From the NCBI GenBank assembly GCA_963921425.1, contig OY992838.1:6634001-6698000 (forward strand): a DNA stretch of 64,000 nt, read 5' to 3'. Numbering within the stretch: the stretch's first letter is position 1; the number at the start of each line of letters is the position of its first letter. The notes beneath the pieces were generated by a model. That model was given only the letters and a program-made list of their open reading frames with translations. It searched no databases and was not told the origin of the DNA. Positions 34,310 to 46,749 of this stretch are shown here, one piece after another. The translations under genes were made by a program, and so were the position numbers. The DNA comes from Dryas octopetala (lineage: Eukaryota; Streptophyta; Magnoliopsida; Rosales; Rosaceae).

Positions 34310-36000
34310 TATATTAATTAAATATATATAGGAAAAGAGAGGAGGTGGGTTTGGTTGCATAGGTTAAGAAAGAAGGTGGAGTTTCGACAAAAAAAAAAGA
34401 AAAAAGAAAGAAGGTGGAGTAATTGGTAACATTAGACAAGGACCCCAACGGTGGCGTTTTGTAATTGGGCATGACTCATGAGCCATATGGGTTGAACTTG
34501 GACCCTCCATAGTCCATATATCAAACACGTACGTTGCTTAATTGCTGTCTAGTGCCACCAGTTTCTCTGTTGGAGACGCGTGTTGGAATGAGTTTCCTGT
34601 AGACGTACTACTACTCAACTCAGCTAAGAGAGCGAGAGAGAGAATAGTTTTATTGTTATTTTGTCACTCTCTGCAGAAGCACCCAAATTAACTCAACTAT
34701 TACTCAAGTTTGCAAGGCCTTTTTGCATGTATAGTTGCAGAGTACCTTTCACTTTAAGTGGCTGCGCTACAATTAAGCCTCTTCATCTGCATATTAGTTT
34801 AAGTTACAAGTTTGAAAAATCTGTTGGTATTTGTTTGAACTCTACTACCTCATTCTCTTCATTAGTTCTGACTTTAGAAAAATCAGCTACCAATTGTTCA
34901 TCTTACCATATGACCCAAAACTCGATCTCAATGCAATGACTAAAAACAGGGGAAAACTATAGTTTAAACTAAAATGATTATGTACATGGATAATAAGTTT
35001 GGAACACAATTTTTATTCATACAAAAAACCATAAATATAATTCACTTGCTAATATGAATAATGAATAAGTCGATTGAATGTTAACCAATATTGTTGTATG
35101 AAGAAACTGACTGACTTTTTTCTTTGTCATGAATGTATAAGTGATGTTTGGTTGGTCATAAATTAATTAAGATTTGTAAATCAAGTCCAATGCAATTAAT
35201 AAACAAGTTAAGTTTATCTTAACGTATATGTTCGGTTTGGAAAATTCTAATACGTGGACGCTGTATGACATATAGACGCATGTGAAATTTAAATTTAGAC
35301 AGATTAAATTTACCTTTTCCATCTTATGATGTAAAATTTTCATTCTAAAATATGCTTACTATAATACCTATTTCTATACTATGAGTGTTTTTATTGGGTT
35401 AAACTTAATTAGCATTATACATAAAATGACACGACTCGAACACAATAGGATATGACATGATTTAATTACCGCATATTAACACTATACATGATTGTGAATA
35501 TAATAATTTGTGATATAAAAGTACTATACTTCCGGTCCTTTAATTTGCTTTTATATATGTTACATATCATTCCTTAGAAGTTGACTATTATTTTCCTTTA
35601 TGCAACCATTTTTAAATATTCATGGCCATCGTTTGCATGCACTTGAAAGAAAGAATCAATTCGCGTATGCATTATGGCTAATGATGTAGATTTTTTGGTA
35701 CATAGTTAAACTTCATTCATACTCTGACAGTCTGACAAAAAAAATACTAATAATGTTGATTTGATAATGAAGCTTAACGTAGTTAAAGAAAGGACGCCAT
35801 GATTGTAAAGTCCTTTACAATGAAAACCATCTTTTTTGGGGTCGAAATCAATCAAATCCATTTCCCTCTAGCCCTATTTTAGGTAAGCTTATTTTATTTT
35901 ATGTTTTATATTTAATTATCTTAGATATTTATTTCTCAAAAATATCTATTCCTTTCCTTTCCTAGAAAAGGCGTGGGACCATATGAAACAAAAGGTCAAA
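34310..36000. other. Intergenic, between divergent genes
   Basis: This separates the minus-strand gene at 33.6-34.2 kb from the PP2C gene. AT-rich, no element ends recognised. The 92-codon ORF at 34661-34939 is Ser/Leu-rich without family features. Confidence 0.5.
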
Positions 36001-36166
36001 TGCAGCAGTGATCCTCAAAACGACGTCGTTGCGCAGCTTCCTTTCCCTAAGAAACCGACCAGTTAGATCTCGGCATTCAGCAAAAAAGCTGCGTCTTCGT
36101 GTAGATCGCCCAAAATCTCTCAATTTTCTCTGTAAGATCACAGTGCATCGCTTTCACTACGATTTC

Positions 36167-36167
<1 letters not shown>

Positions 36168-36220
<53 letters not shown>
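36168..36220. repeat. (CT)n microsatellite in the PP2C 5' region
   Basis: About 26 perfect CT units, followed by 'aaaccctaattg', about 390 bp upstream of the PP2C ATG. It is probably in the 5' UTR or core promoter, where CT tracts are common in plants. Confidence 0.95.
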
Positions 36221-36221
<1 letters not shown>

Positions 36222-36607
36222 AACCCTAATTGTCATATTTCTCTCTTCAAAATCCCTATTGTACTTCCCCATCAGCAAACTGCCGTCCTTTTCAAGGTCT
36301 GCATCTGCAAAAACCTAAATCCCCAAATCTAATCTTCTCATAATTCACCAACAAGATCCCTGAAAAAGAAAAATTGCATCTCTCTGTGTTTCAATACAGT
36401 AATCACCAGCTGAGTCAACTCATTAGTCATTTCCTTCTTTCACCCCTAACCCTAATTTTTGTTTCTTATTTTCAGTTTAGTATCCACCGACATAGCCATT
36501 TCTCAGACCCTTTTCTTTCAGCTCAATAAAACCAGTCACATTCTCAGAAAAGTTTCATAATTTTAGCATTTAAGGTTTTTGGGCATTGGATGTGATGGTT
36601 GAGAAGC

Positions 36608-39058
36608 ATGGAAGGAAGTAAAGTGGGAAGCTTGGAAAATGGGAGCTCGAGCGAGGGTCGGCCTCCGAACCCTCTCGCTTCGGCGTACTGGCAGTGCTTC
36701 AGCCGCAGCGATGGCGTTCCTGTTCCGTGCAAGAAATCGCTTGTTCGACACCCGTCCCTTGTATGTTTCATTTAAAGCTTCTGCATTTTTGCCATTTCGG
36801 TTTCGCTTTGTTGTTTAGTTTAATGCTTAAATTGGTACTTAGCTTCTGAAACCAAAGAATCAAACAGAAAAAAGCAAATGGGGTTTTCTCATTGTTAATT
36901 TGAAACCTACAGTGAGAAATCAGTTTTTTGTGGTTCATTTCTCTAAAATGCTTAAGTTTTTGTAAGTGTAGCACTGAATTTGTTCCACATTTTGTTATTA
37001 CTTATACTTGCTATGAGTAGTAATCTTTTTGGGATATGGAAGATTTGTTTTCCTATGGATTAAAACTGTCTTTCATAAATTTTCCGGTTTTGGTATGTAT
37101 TTATTAAAGGTCGAATGGAATTTTAGCAGATGAAGACGAAGACATCAGACATTACAGTTAAATCTGGAGGTGAAGTAGAGGACTTTGAATCTAAGTTCAT
37201 TCCAATTGTCCGCTCTGGAGCATGGGCTGACATTGGGTCCCGTACAAGCATGGAAGATGTATATCTCTGTGTTGACAATTTTATGCACGATTACGGACTC
37301 AAGAATTTTACTGATGGCCCAAGTGCCTTATATGGGGTATTTATCTTCTCTTCCACATGTTACATGTTGCCATACTATGGTACAATTACATTCTACATCC
37401 AAATTGTTTAGTTCTTATTTGCTGACTATATGCCTCGTCTCTTGACATGTAGTTTCGAATAACACATTGTTTGGACAGTGATCCTATATGTAATGCATTT
37501 GTAGTAGTCTATTGTTAGTATTTTTCAACTCAACATTGATATGTTGTTGGCTGACCAGGTATTTGATGGACATGGAGGAAAGCATGCAGCTGACTTTGCT
37601 TGCTTTCATTTGCCAAAGTTCATTTTTGAGGATGAAGACTTCCCTATGGATATTGAAAGGGTTGTCACTTCAGCATTTCTGCAAACTGACACTGCCTTTG
37701 AAGAAGCTTGCACTATGGATGCCACTCTTTCTTCTGGTACCACTGCATTGACAGCTCTTCTTGTTGGAAGGTTGGTTTTGTTTATTATTTTCTTTTTCTT
37801 TTTTTTCTACCTGCAAACTATAGATGCATGTATCATTACTGCTCAATGTAGATCACTAATATTTTAGTTTATTCTTCTATGGGGTGAGTTGTACTCTCAC
37901 TAAGCATGGTGCTTCATTGTACTCCCCTGAATTAACTAACTCATTTTCTGGAGGTGCATTTTTGGTGATGTGCATGAAATTTGGCTCTCATTCCTTAATG
38001 CTTAGTTTTTTTAAGACGAAATGTTGCCTTAAAATTCAATGTAAATCAATAACGCTATATAATCTGGGTTGGTACCCTAAAGTTGTAACTGATGCTCTAT
38101 TGCCCTCTGAAGTAAGCTGTGAGTTACTTGCAGACTGAAGAAAAGTTTATCTCACTTATGGTTTCTTATTGTTGATAGAAAAAAAATGGAAAGAATTACT
38201 ACCCAGCCATATTATGTTGAAAATAGTTTCTTATTGGAGTGGGTAATCTTTTATCCAGTTGGTCCGTTTAGCTGTATACAGGCCATGCCAACTTGTCTTA
38301 ATCCAATAGAGGGTTGTAAACTCAAGCTGTGCCTGGTTAGTAGTATGATTTTAGTTAAATCTGGGTCTGCTCTGTTTATTCAGCTCAAGCTTGTTCTATT
38401 AATTTGGCCTGAGTACCGAAATATTACTTGTGAAGGTACTATCGCATATGTGCCTTTGATTAGTCATATATTGATCTTAGTTTCTAATGGCAGGTTGTTG
38501 GTGGTAGCAAATGCTGGAGATTGTCGAGCAGTGCTGTGCCGCCGTGGCAAAGCAATTGAAATGTCAAGGGATCACAAACCAATTTGCAGCAAAGAGAAAA
38601 AACGCATTGAGGCATCTGGAGGATATGTGTATGACGGTTACCTTAATGGGCAGCTTAATGTTGCTCGTGCGTTAGGAGATTGGCATATAGAAGGAATGAA
38701 GGGCAGAGATGGTGGACCACTCAGTGCAGAGCCAGAATTTATGACTGCAAAACTAACAGAGGAAGACGAGTTCCTTATCATAGGCTGTGATGGGATCTGG
38801 GATGTGTTTAGGAGTCAAAATGCTGTGGAGTTTGCTCGTCGCAGGCTTCAGGAGCACAATGACCCAGCCATGTGTAGCAAAGATTTGGTTGATGAGGCTT
38901 TGAAGAGGAAGAGTGGGGACAATTTGGTGGCTGTTGTAGTTTGCTTTCAACCCCAGCCTCCACCTAATTTGATTGCCCCTCGCTCAAGAGTGCAGAGGAG
39001 TTTTTCTGCTGAAGGTTTGAGGGAGTTGCAAAGCTTCTTGGATGACTTGAAAACTTGA
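36608..39058 (+). CDS. Protein phosphatase 2C (PPM family), 4 exons, 378 aa
   Basis: A Mn2+/Mg2+-dependent Ser/Thr phosphatase. Exons: 36608-36760, 37130-37336, 37559-37770 and 38494-39058; all GT-AG, total 1137 nt, frame intact. The first 78 residues are a short divergent N-terminus ([17 protein letters not shown]). The catalytic fold follows: '[17 protein letters not shown]' with the metal-binding E-D, 'VFDGHGG' at the exon 3 start, '[10 protein letters not shown]', 'NAGDCRAVL', 'RDHKP', '[11 protein letters not shown]', '[10 protein letters not shown]' and '[10 protein letters not shown]'. All metal-binding aspartates I can check are present. There is no transmembrane or kinase-interaction loop. 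The general layout recalls plant DBP1-like PP2Cs, but that assignment is tentative. It converges with the ABC transporter gene, whose stop lies 549 bp downstream. ORFs inside intron 3 (37884-38480) are not coding. Confidence 0.95.
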
Positions 39059-39362
39059 GATGATGACGAAGGGTTTTCTTTTTTCTTCCAAATTGGTGTT
39101 TTTCTAATTTAAATTTTCCATTGTAGTTTTACTGAGAATGATTCTCTGAGTTCTAACTGTAACATATGCGGTGGCAAGTCGGCAACATAATTTCTTGTTC
39201 TTGTATAACTCTGATTTAACTTGTTTAGGCACACCCCCTTTGATACGATTTTACTTTGTGCCCTGCATTTGCTATTGTTTTGGATATCGTTTGTTCATGA
39301 AGGTAACTCTATTAGTATATGCGAGGTAGCTTGATATGATTTATGCTTGTTCATGAAAGTGG

Positions 39363-39365
<3 letters not shown>

Positions 39366-39437
<72 letters not shown>
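39366..39437. repeat. (CT)n(AC)n compound microsatellite
   Basis: About 26 CT units run into nine or ten AC units, in the short space between the 3' ends of the PP2C and ABC transporter genes. Confidence 0.95.
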
Positions 39438-39517
39438 AATAAGAGTAGAACCGTAGAAGCTTCTTCTTTGAAAATTTGTCTATGAAAATTAACAGAGTAA
39501 GGACGTTATTGCAATAA

Positions 39518-39622
39518 GGGAATATTGTGCAATATATTTGTATCACTTACTCATCTTCTTTGGAAGGCAACAATGGAATATTGTGCAATTTATTTGTATC
39601 ACATTCTCATCTTCTTTGGAAG
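39518..39622. repeat. ~54-bp tandem duplication across the ABCG stop codon
   Basis: The block 'gaatattgtgcaat', 'atttgtatcac', 'ctcatcttctttggaag' occurs twice in a row. The right copy contains the real last codons and TGA stop (39607-39609) of the transporter; the left copy is a 3' UTR duplicate of that end. Confidence 0.85.
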
Positions 39623-42600
39623 TTAAATGCTCTAATTGAATAGGCAAAGATGAAGCCGAATAGCAATGAAAACCCAACAGTCACAATCGCAACGATGCCC
39701 AAAAAGTCATGCCTGTATCCAAAGTAACTCCTTACAAAATCTTCCACCGCTTCGCCAGACTCGAGCCTGTCCTTTATGTCTCCAAATTGCGAAGCAACCA
39801 TTCCATTCAAAGTCCAAGAAACAGGGCAAACCCAGTAGTACCATTTCCACCATATTGGAATTCTCTGTCATAAGCAAATTTTAGTTCCACATTGCATAGA
39901 ATGTATTCGTGTGTGTGCCCACACACACACACACACGTCGGCATGTATCTACGTATCATGTATGTATGTATGTATGAATGTATGCGTGTATGAATGTATC
40001 TATGTATGCATGTATTATTTAGAACTTACTGTTGGAGGAACGACAAATCCTGAGAAAAGGTTCCATATTGCATAGAAGGTGGATGAAGTTATGGCAGCAA
40101 TGTAGTGGTTGGGAGTAAGAGCCATTGTCATCATGCCGTAGAATGTGAAGTATAATAAGGTGAAGTACAAGAAAAAAAGGTACCAAAAGAACTTGGCAAC
40201 TGTCCATTCGAATCCCATCATATCATATACTATAATCCCATAAATAAGAGTCTGAATGAAGATGTAGGGAATCTGAATCATCATCTGCAAGAGCATGCGA
40301 CTTGGTGAGGGATTGAACATTTTGATGAGCTCCCCAAAATTTGATTAATTTCCGGAAGAGAAGCATGTGTTATGTTTCATGATCAATCAATATTGTCAAG
40401 CTTATCGGATACTTCAAGCATGCATTACCTGTCCAAAAGCATATGGCAAAGCTGAATACATTCCAGCTGCTCTTTCTCTGTAGAAGACTGTTCTCTCAAC
40501 AGCCACCACTGGCTGCACTGAGGCACCATTTTGTACCCCAAGAAAGATAACAGCAGCATACATAGAACCCATTGCATTGAACAGATCTTGCTGCCTTCTC
40601 CTGCAGTCCCAAACAGGTTTGAACATATTGGTGATTAAGGAATTAAAACTCTGCAGGCCATTCCCATGCTTTAAGTTTATTTGTCTAAATACCTTTTCGA
40701 TCCAAGATCCCAAAATATCATACCGAACAACAAGGCGATGAATGTGGTGAATAACAGCCTCACTGCACTATATGATGGGTTTCGCCAGTATGACATGTGC
40801 TGTTTCCATAGGCAAGCCATACATTGAGTGAAAAAGGATTGCGAGTAGCGAGTAGGGAAGTATACATCTTTGGAACCCAAGGGAGGTATACTTAGTTCCT
40901 TGATCATTGCTTTGGTTCTCCTAAACCATTCATCTTAGAATATTAATAGTTTATAGACAAGAAACTATCTGAAAGAGGCTTAGAAAGATAGTACTCTTAC
41001 TTGTATAGTTCTGAGTTCTTGTACACATCTGGGAAGTTAACCCCAAGAGTTGCCTCTTGTGCTGCGGAAGTAATCTCCAACATCCAGGTTGCAGGGTTAT
41101 ATCCGTCTTTAATTTTAGGAACTCCATTAATTCCCTTGGTATAACAAAACTCATATAGGTTAGTTATTTAGCAATGCTATGGGAGAACATGTTATGGCTT
41201 ATTTCTCTGTAGTCCTGACTGACCTCAAAGTACTCAATCAGATGGGAGGAATGGCCGCCTAATGGACCAGCATATATTTGCTCACCTCCCAATTTCAGAA
41301 GAAGAAGCTGCAATGCAACATTAAGTACTTAAAACATTTACTAAAGCACGTAATCAGTTCCTTTCTGAAAAAAGATATGGATATCTAACCTCATCAAAAG
41401 CATCGAATATATCTATGCTTGGCTGATGGATAGTGCAAACCACAGTTCGTCCGGTGTCCACAGTGTTCCTCACTGTTCTCATCACAATTGCTGCTGCCCT
41501 GGCATCGAGGCCTGAGGTTGGTTCATCCATGAATATTATAGATGGATTTGCAACAAGCTCAACAGCAATTGTTAGCCTTTTGCGCTGCTCAGTTGAAAGA
41601 CCAGTTACACCAGGTAACCCCACAAGCGCGTCCCTTAATGAAGTCAGCTCCACCAGCTCCATGACTTCCTCAATGAACATCTGCAACCCATCAAATATCA
41701 GATTTGCACATAACTTGGTAAGCCTGAAGAGAACACAAGAATGCTTATGTTTGATGTTTTATAGTGTTTGTTAAAGAAGAATACTAAACTCAGACCTTTC
41801 TAGTTGCAAAGTCAACCTCAGGGAGTAGTCGAAGCCATGCAGAAAAAAGCAGAGATTCATAGACTGTGACATGAGGAGAGTGGATATCAGTTTGCTCGCA
41901 ATATCCTGATATGCGAGCAAACGTTTCTTGCCTTTTTGGGTACCCAGATATCATGATGCTTCCCTCAATATGTCCACCAGTTTTCCTTCCAGATAACACA
42001 TCCATTAGAGTGGTCTTACCGGCACCACTAACACCCATCAGAGCTGTTAAGACTCCTGGCCTAAAAGCACCACTCACACCCTTCAAAAGTTCCAGCCGAT
42101 CCTCCTGGATAGCCTGACCTTTCATTTCCTAAAAAGTACATAGAAAATTCAGGATGCAGGTATTGATATTCTCCACTCACAAATTCTGCTTATGCATAGA
42201 GGTACTTCTAATTTAAAACTCAAAGTTACCTGTGGCATATCTATGGCATATCTGATCTCATCGAAAGCAAGGGAAAGGGGTTGAAAAGGAAGAACCATTC
42301 CCCTCTTCCTTTTCCCATTAGTATCATCATTTATTGCCTCTCTTGCAGATAATGATAAGGTAGTTTGACCTCCAATACCACTTTCTGCATTGTATTGTTG
42401 ATAAAAAATGCTTAAATATAACATGCATGGTACATAAAACAGAAAGGTATATGGGAACTGAACTGAATTATGACCCACCAGAAGAACTCTTTCCTCTTGG
42501 TAATAACTCATTGAACTCTCCAGTTCTGTTAGCATTTCTCTCAGCCATGCTTTCTTTGGATAGTACTGTCTGAGGCTTTCCAAATGCTGCAGCATTAATC

Positions 42601-42886
42601 CAGATTTCAGATAAACAAGTCCAAGACTGAAGACACAAAGAACATATGAATGATGATACTTACGATCAAGATACTGAAGAGACAAAGTAAAAAGGAGATT
42701 GAATAGAAAAATATATCCAATTAAAGCTGCCACTCCAATCCAGTACCAATGTGCTTCTGGGAATATCCCATGAGACTTCAGGACCAAAACTCCTAAGGAT
42801 TCTGTAGAATTATTAGGTGGAACCTACAACATAGAGATATCTCCACAAATCATTCACCTTATATCTTTTTTTCTTTTTCAAGATTC

Positions 42887-42948
<62 letters not shown>

Positions 42949-45900
42949 TACATGTCTCCAACTCTTTCCAAGAAATTCATTCACAACTATAGCATTTTGT
43001 CCATACATCAATGGCGAGACCCAGTAACCCCACAACCACCATTTTGGCACAGCCTCTGTGCAAAGAAAATGGGCTTTGTAATTAGAATCTGAATCACATC
43101 AGCAGTGATCAATAGGAATCTTATTACTTCTATCATTAAATCACCTCGAGATAAGACAAATCCACCCAAAACCATAATTATAAGCAATGCAAAGGATCCA
43201 GTTGAGCTTGCTACTATTACATTCCTTCCTAATGCTGCCATGAACCTGAATAACCCGGACGCCATCTGGTTTATGCACAGGAGTATAATGTACTGCTTGA
43301 AGAACCTGCAAGTTGCAACATAGAGCATTTATCAATTCCTACTCAACTTTGAATTATAATGCTTTGTTTTTCTCACCTTTCAACATGTGGATCAAATCCT
43401 ATGGCATAATAAGTAATGGCCACCCAAATGGCACTTTCTGCAAAAGAGATTGGGATCCTGAGGATCCATGCAGGTAGAGAGTATGCCCATGAAGGAAAGA
43501 AGAGAAGGTCTCTTTGCTTGTAAAAGACGGGAAGCTTCATAATGGCCATGTTGAGCTCTGATATTCCATTAAACATTGCTACAATGACCGCGAAGAACAG
43601 AGCACCCATATAAATTCCACCATCCTCCACTGTATCTTTATGCATCTCAATTCGTAGAAATATTGTTGTTGTTATAGAAGCTAAGATAATAAGCTGAAAA
43701 ACAAAGGTAAAAAATGACAATAAGTTAGAATCTCCTTGAGGTCAAGTACTAATGTTTCAATGAAGTTTTCAATTTTCCAATTTTCCTTATAATAATGTTT
43801 CAAGCACTATTCTTACAGTTCTTTTCCAATTAAGTCAAATATCAAAAATCAAATGCTTTACTCACTAGGGCCAATTTGAAAATGTAGGCAAATGAGTTCC
43901 TCTTCATGAGCAAGAATTCTCTAGAAAGACAAGCTCTGAACAACTCCTTCTTGTTAACACCATATTTCTTAGCTGTTAAAGCAGCACGGTGACTTTTAGA
44001 CCTGTCAAAGGGAATAGCAAGCTCGTCGCCAAGTTTCTGACCAATGGGTAATGACTGGAATGCTTCCGAAAACTCATTGACAGTAACAAATCTGTAAGGC
44101 TCATCCAAACGTGCCCAGTACTGCTCTTGGTCTTTCCTTGATGTCACCTACCACACCCCCACCAGAACAATATTGTTAAGAAAAAAAAAAAAGACATGCT
44201 ATGGAGAGTACTCAAACACATGCAAGAAATTGAAGGGATTCAAAAGTGGACTCACCTCTTGCAAGAAGTCAGCAACTCCTTTCCTCTCAGGACATTTGAA
44301 ACCCATGTATGCAAAAAATTCAAGCACGTTTTCGCGTGGACCCTGATACACAATTTGCCCATCCGAGAGAAGAATTATATCATCAAAGAGGTTATAAGTT
44401 TCAGGGGCTGGCTGGAGGAGTGAGACAACTGCAGTTCCTTTAAGAATATGGATGGATTGTCTGATTGAATTTACAATCTGGAAAGTTGTTGAACTGTCCA
44501 AGCCGGTTGATATCTCATCCATGAAGAGAGCTCTTACTGGTCCAACAAGCATCTCCCCTGTAGCATTATTACCAGGAATCGAAGAAGTATCAATTCCAAG
44601 TACATGGTGTTCAATTTAAACATTGTGAAATTAAAAACATTTTTAGAAATACAATGCCTTGTTCTATGTTTTACCTATTGTAACCCTCTTTCTTTCTCCA
44701 CCTGAGATACCTCTTACCATTTCATCCCCCACCATAGTATTGGCACACACTTCAAGTCCCAAAATCTGCAATAAATTCAAAGCAGAAACATAACATTAAA
44801 TAAATGTATTCAAATTGTTGTGTGTATCTGAAAACTGAAACGAAGGTCAATGTAGTACCTTGAGAATATAATCAGCAACTACACTGGTCTCCTGCCCTTC
44901 TAGTGCTGCTGCCTGAAGAAGTTGAAGTGTCAGAGGAATTTTATATAATGAAAAAGTATTGGTATGAAAATTATAGCTTATAACAAATGTAGACTGAGAA
45001 TATTTGCTTTTCAATCTGTTTACTCACCTTCAGATAGACATCAATGTTGGGGTCTGGCTTGATATTTTCCTCCTTCTCTCTTCTACATAATTCTGCCAAC
45101 ATGTCTGAAATTTTTCCAAATATGAAATCAGAACCTTAAACTCTTTGGAAGGAAAAATGAAATGTATCAAATACATGGTGTTATGACTGACCGCAATTCG
45201 ACCCAACTCCTTGACATCTAGCTGAGAAAGCCAATGTCTCTTTCACTGTCAGTTCTCCAATATGGAGATCATTTTGACTAATATAGGCTGATGTTCTCTG
45301 AGGTACAAATTCTTCCATCCCATGCCCGTTATATGTAACTCTCCCCGAAGACTTATGATTCATCAATTACATACCCTATTAGACCAGAGGAGATATGAAC
45401 TGAATAAAATAAAAAAACCCTGAAGTTAAGCTTTCTTACTTTTAAATCTTTACCAAGTCTTCCTGCCAGAGCCAATAGTAATGTGGTTTTTCCAGAGCTA
45501 GGGGGACCTAAAAGCAAAGTCATTCTGCAGGATTTGCATTCAAAATTCGTAAGTTAAATAATAACTGTTTGGTAAAATGTACAATGGATAGCTTTAACAA
45601 ATATGTCTCACTCACCTTTGAGGCTTGATGATGCCACTAACTTTTTGAAGGATTGTTAATGGTATTTTTCTACTTGGAAAAACGTGAAGATAATGCAACA
45701 TTCCCTATACCAGGGGAGTTTTATAAGGTAAGTATTTGGAGAGAAAATTATTAATCATAGAATAGAATTCATATTTGTCTGATCTAAAAGATTTACCTGT
45801 AACATATTGATAGCAAAGTTGAGTAAGGTAGGCAGTGCTCTGCTTCCAATATAAACTTCTGCCTTCACAGTCAGATGCTCGAACCGAACTTCAATTGTTG

Positions 45901-46279
45901 GCACATCAAGTCCAACTCTGCATTTAAATTTGAAAAAAAACAGAGAAAGACCAACACAAATACCTCAATGACCCATTTTAGCTTGGAAGTTAAAGATGCC
46001 AAATTTTATACATATTCATGGAACTCACCGATCAATGCGATCCTTGAGCTTTAGCAAGAACTTCTCATTATCTTTCTCTGCATGGCCCACCAGCCTCTCC
46101 AACAAAGTCTTCCTCTCCAGCAAACCAAGTTTCTCTACATCAACCTCTCTAGCTTGACCCTCACCATCAATGAACAAGCCTCTCCCAATACGTAAATTCG
46201 TAGGCAGCCTCTCTATTGCAGCCCATTTCAGAGCTTCTTCATCCTCTTCTGCTCGAGAAGACCTCGAAAAAACATCCAT
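39607..46279 (-). CDS. PDR-type (full-size ABCG) ABC transporter, 24 exons, 1423 aa
   Basis: A plasma-membrane pump with reverse domain order (NBD-TMD)x2. By eye the exons are 46279-46029, 45917-45797, 45704-45616, 45524-45440, 45351-45192, 45104-45028, 44912-44859, 44765-44675, 44557-44256, 44147-43866, 43693-43377, 43305-43145, 43055-42952, 42823-42664, 42586-42479, 42384-42230, 42128-41796, 41680-41390, 41307-41224, 41134-41001, 40920-40693, 40600-40429, 40284-40030 and 39864-39607. All phases agree (4272 nt). The N-terminus has '[15 protein letters not shown]'. NBD1: Walker A 'GPPSSGKTT' (about 160), signature 'ISGGERKR' (about 299), '[14 protein letters not shown]'. NBD2: 'GVSGAGKTT' (about 871), '[15 protein letters not shown]', '[16 protein letters not shown]', '[15 protein letters not shown]'. 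Membrane parts include '[14 protein letters not shown]' and 'TPNHYIAAI'. Length is normal for plant PDR proteins (hormone, terpenoid, defence or xenobiotic export; substrate unknown here). No break was seen. Confidence 0.95.
42891..42944. repeat. (GA)n microsatellite in ABCG intron 13
   Basis: About 27 perfect GA units, CT on the sense strand, starting only about 7 bases after the exon 13 donor (GTAATC at 42951). It forms the polypyrimidine-like start of a short intron. Confidence 0.95.
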
Positions 46280-46499
46280 GATGCCCTTCCACCTGATGTT
46301 AAAAAGGCCTTATACAAAAACTCCGATGTACATATATATGATCACCATGAATTCTCTGCTCATTCCTATTTGCATATATTCATGAATACATGAAAAAGTG
46401 AAGCAGCTTATATGTCTGCTTGTTTCCTTCTTGTTCTGTCATTCTGTCAGCCTATACATTATGAAACCTTGAACCTTCTTTTGAATGCTTAATGATAAA

Positions 46500-46564
46500 G
46501 AAGTATATATTATATATATATATATGTGTGTGTATATATGTGTGTGATGTGTGTGGTTGAGTTT

Positions 46565-46596
<32 letters not shown>

Positions 46597-46745
46597 ATTT
46601 GTGTGGTGGGGTTTTATATATATATATATATATTTTTTATTTTATTTGTGGGATCTTATAAATAATTTTATGTGATTTTGTGGGATACTAGGATCCCCTT
46701 CCTTTGTGGATCCCATAAGTAATTATGTGTGTGTGTGATGGGTGT
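46500..46745. repeat. (AT)n/(GT)n composite minisatellite, ABCG upstream
   Basis: Three to four repeats of a unit with 'tatatatatatat', 'gtgtgtgtgtg' and 'gtgtggtggggtttt' parts, 220 bp upstream of the transporter ATG. It likely varies in length and lies in the promoter or 5' UTR. Confidence 0.85.
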
Positions 46746-46749
46746 GGTG

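Noticed and set aside
34124-34360. ORF with a long Arg-Glu run
   Set aside because: It reads through the CT/GA microsatellite; only its 3' part could matter, as the alternative exon 1 frame of the 33.6-kb gene.
38186-38493. In-frame 5' extension of the PP2C last exon
   Set aside because: A good acceptor at 38493 and phase agreement with exon 3 show it is intron; the text upstream has no PP2C similarity.
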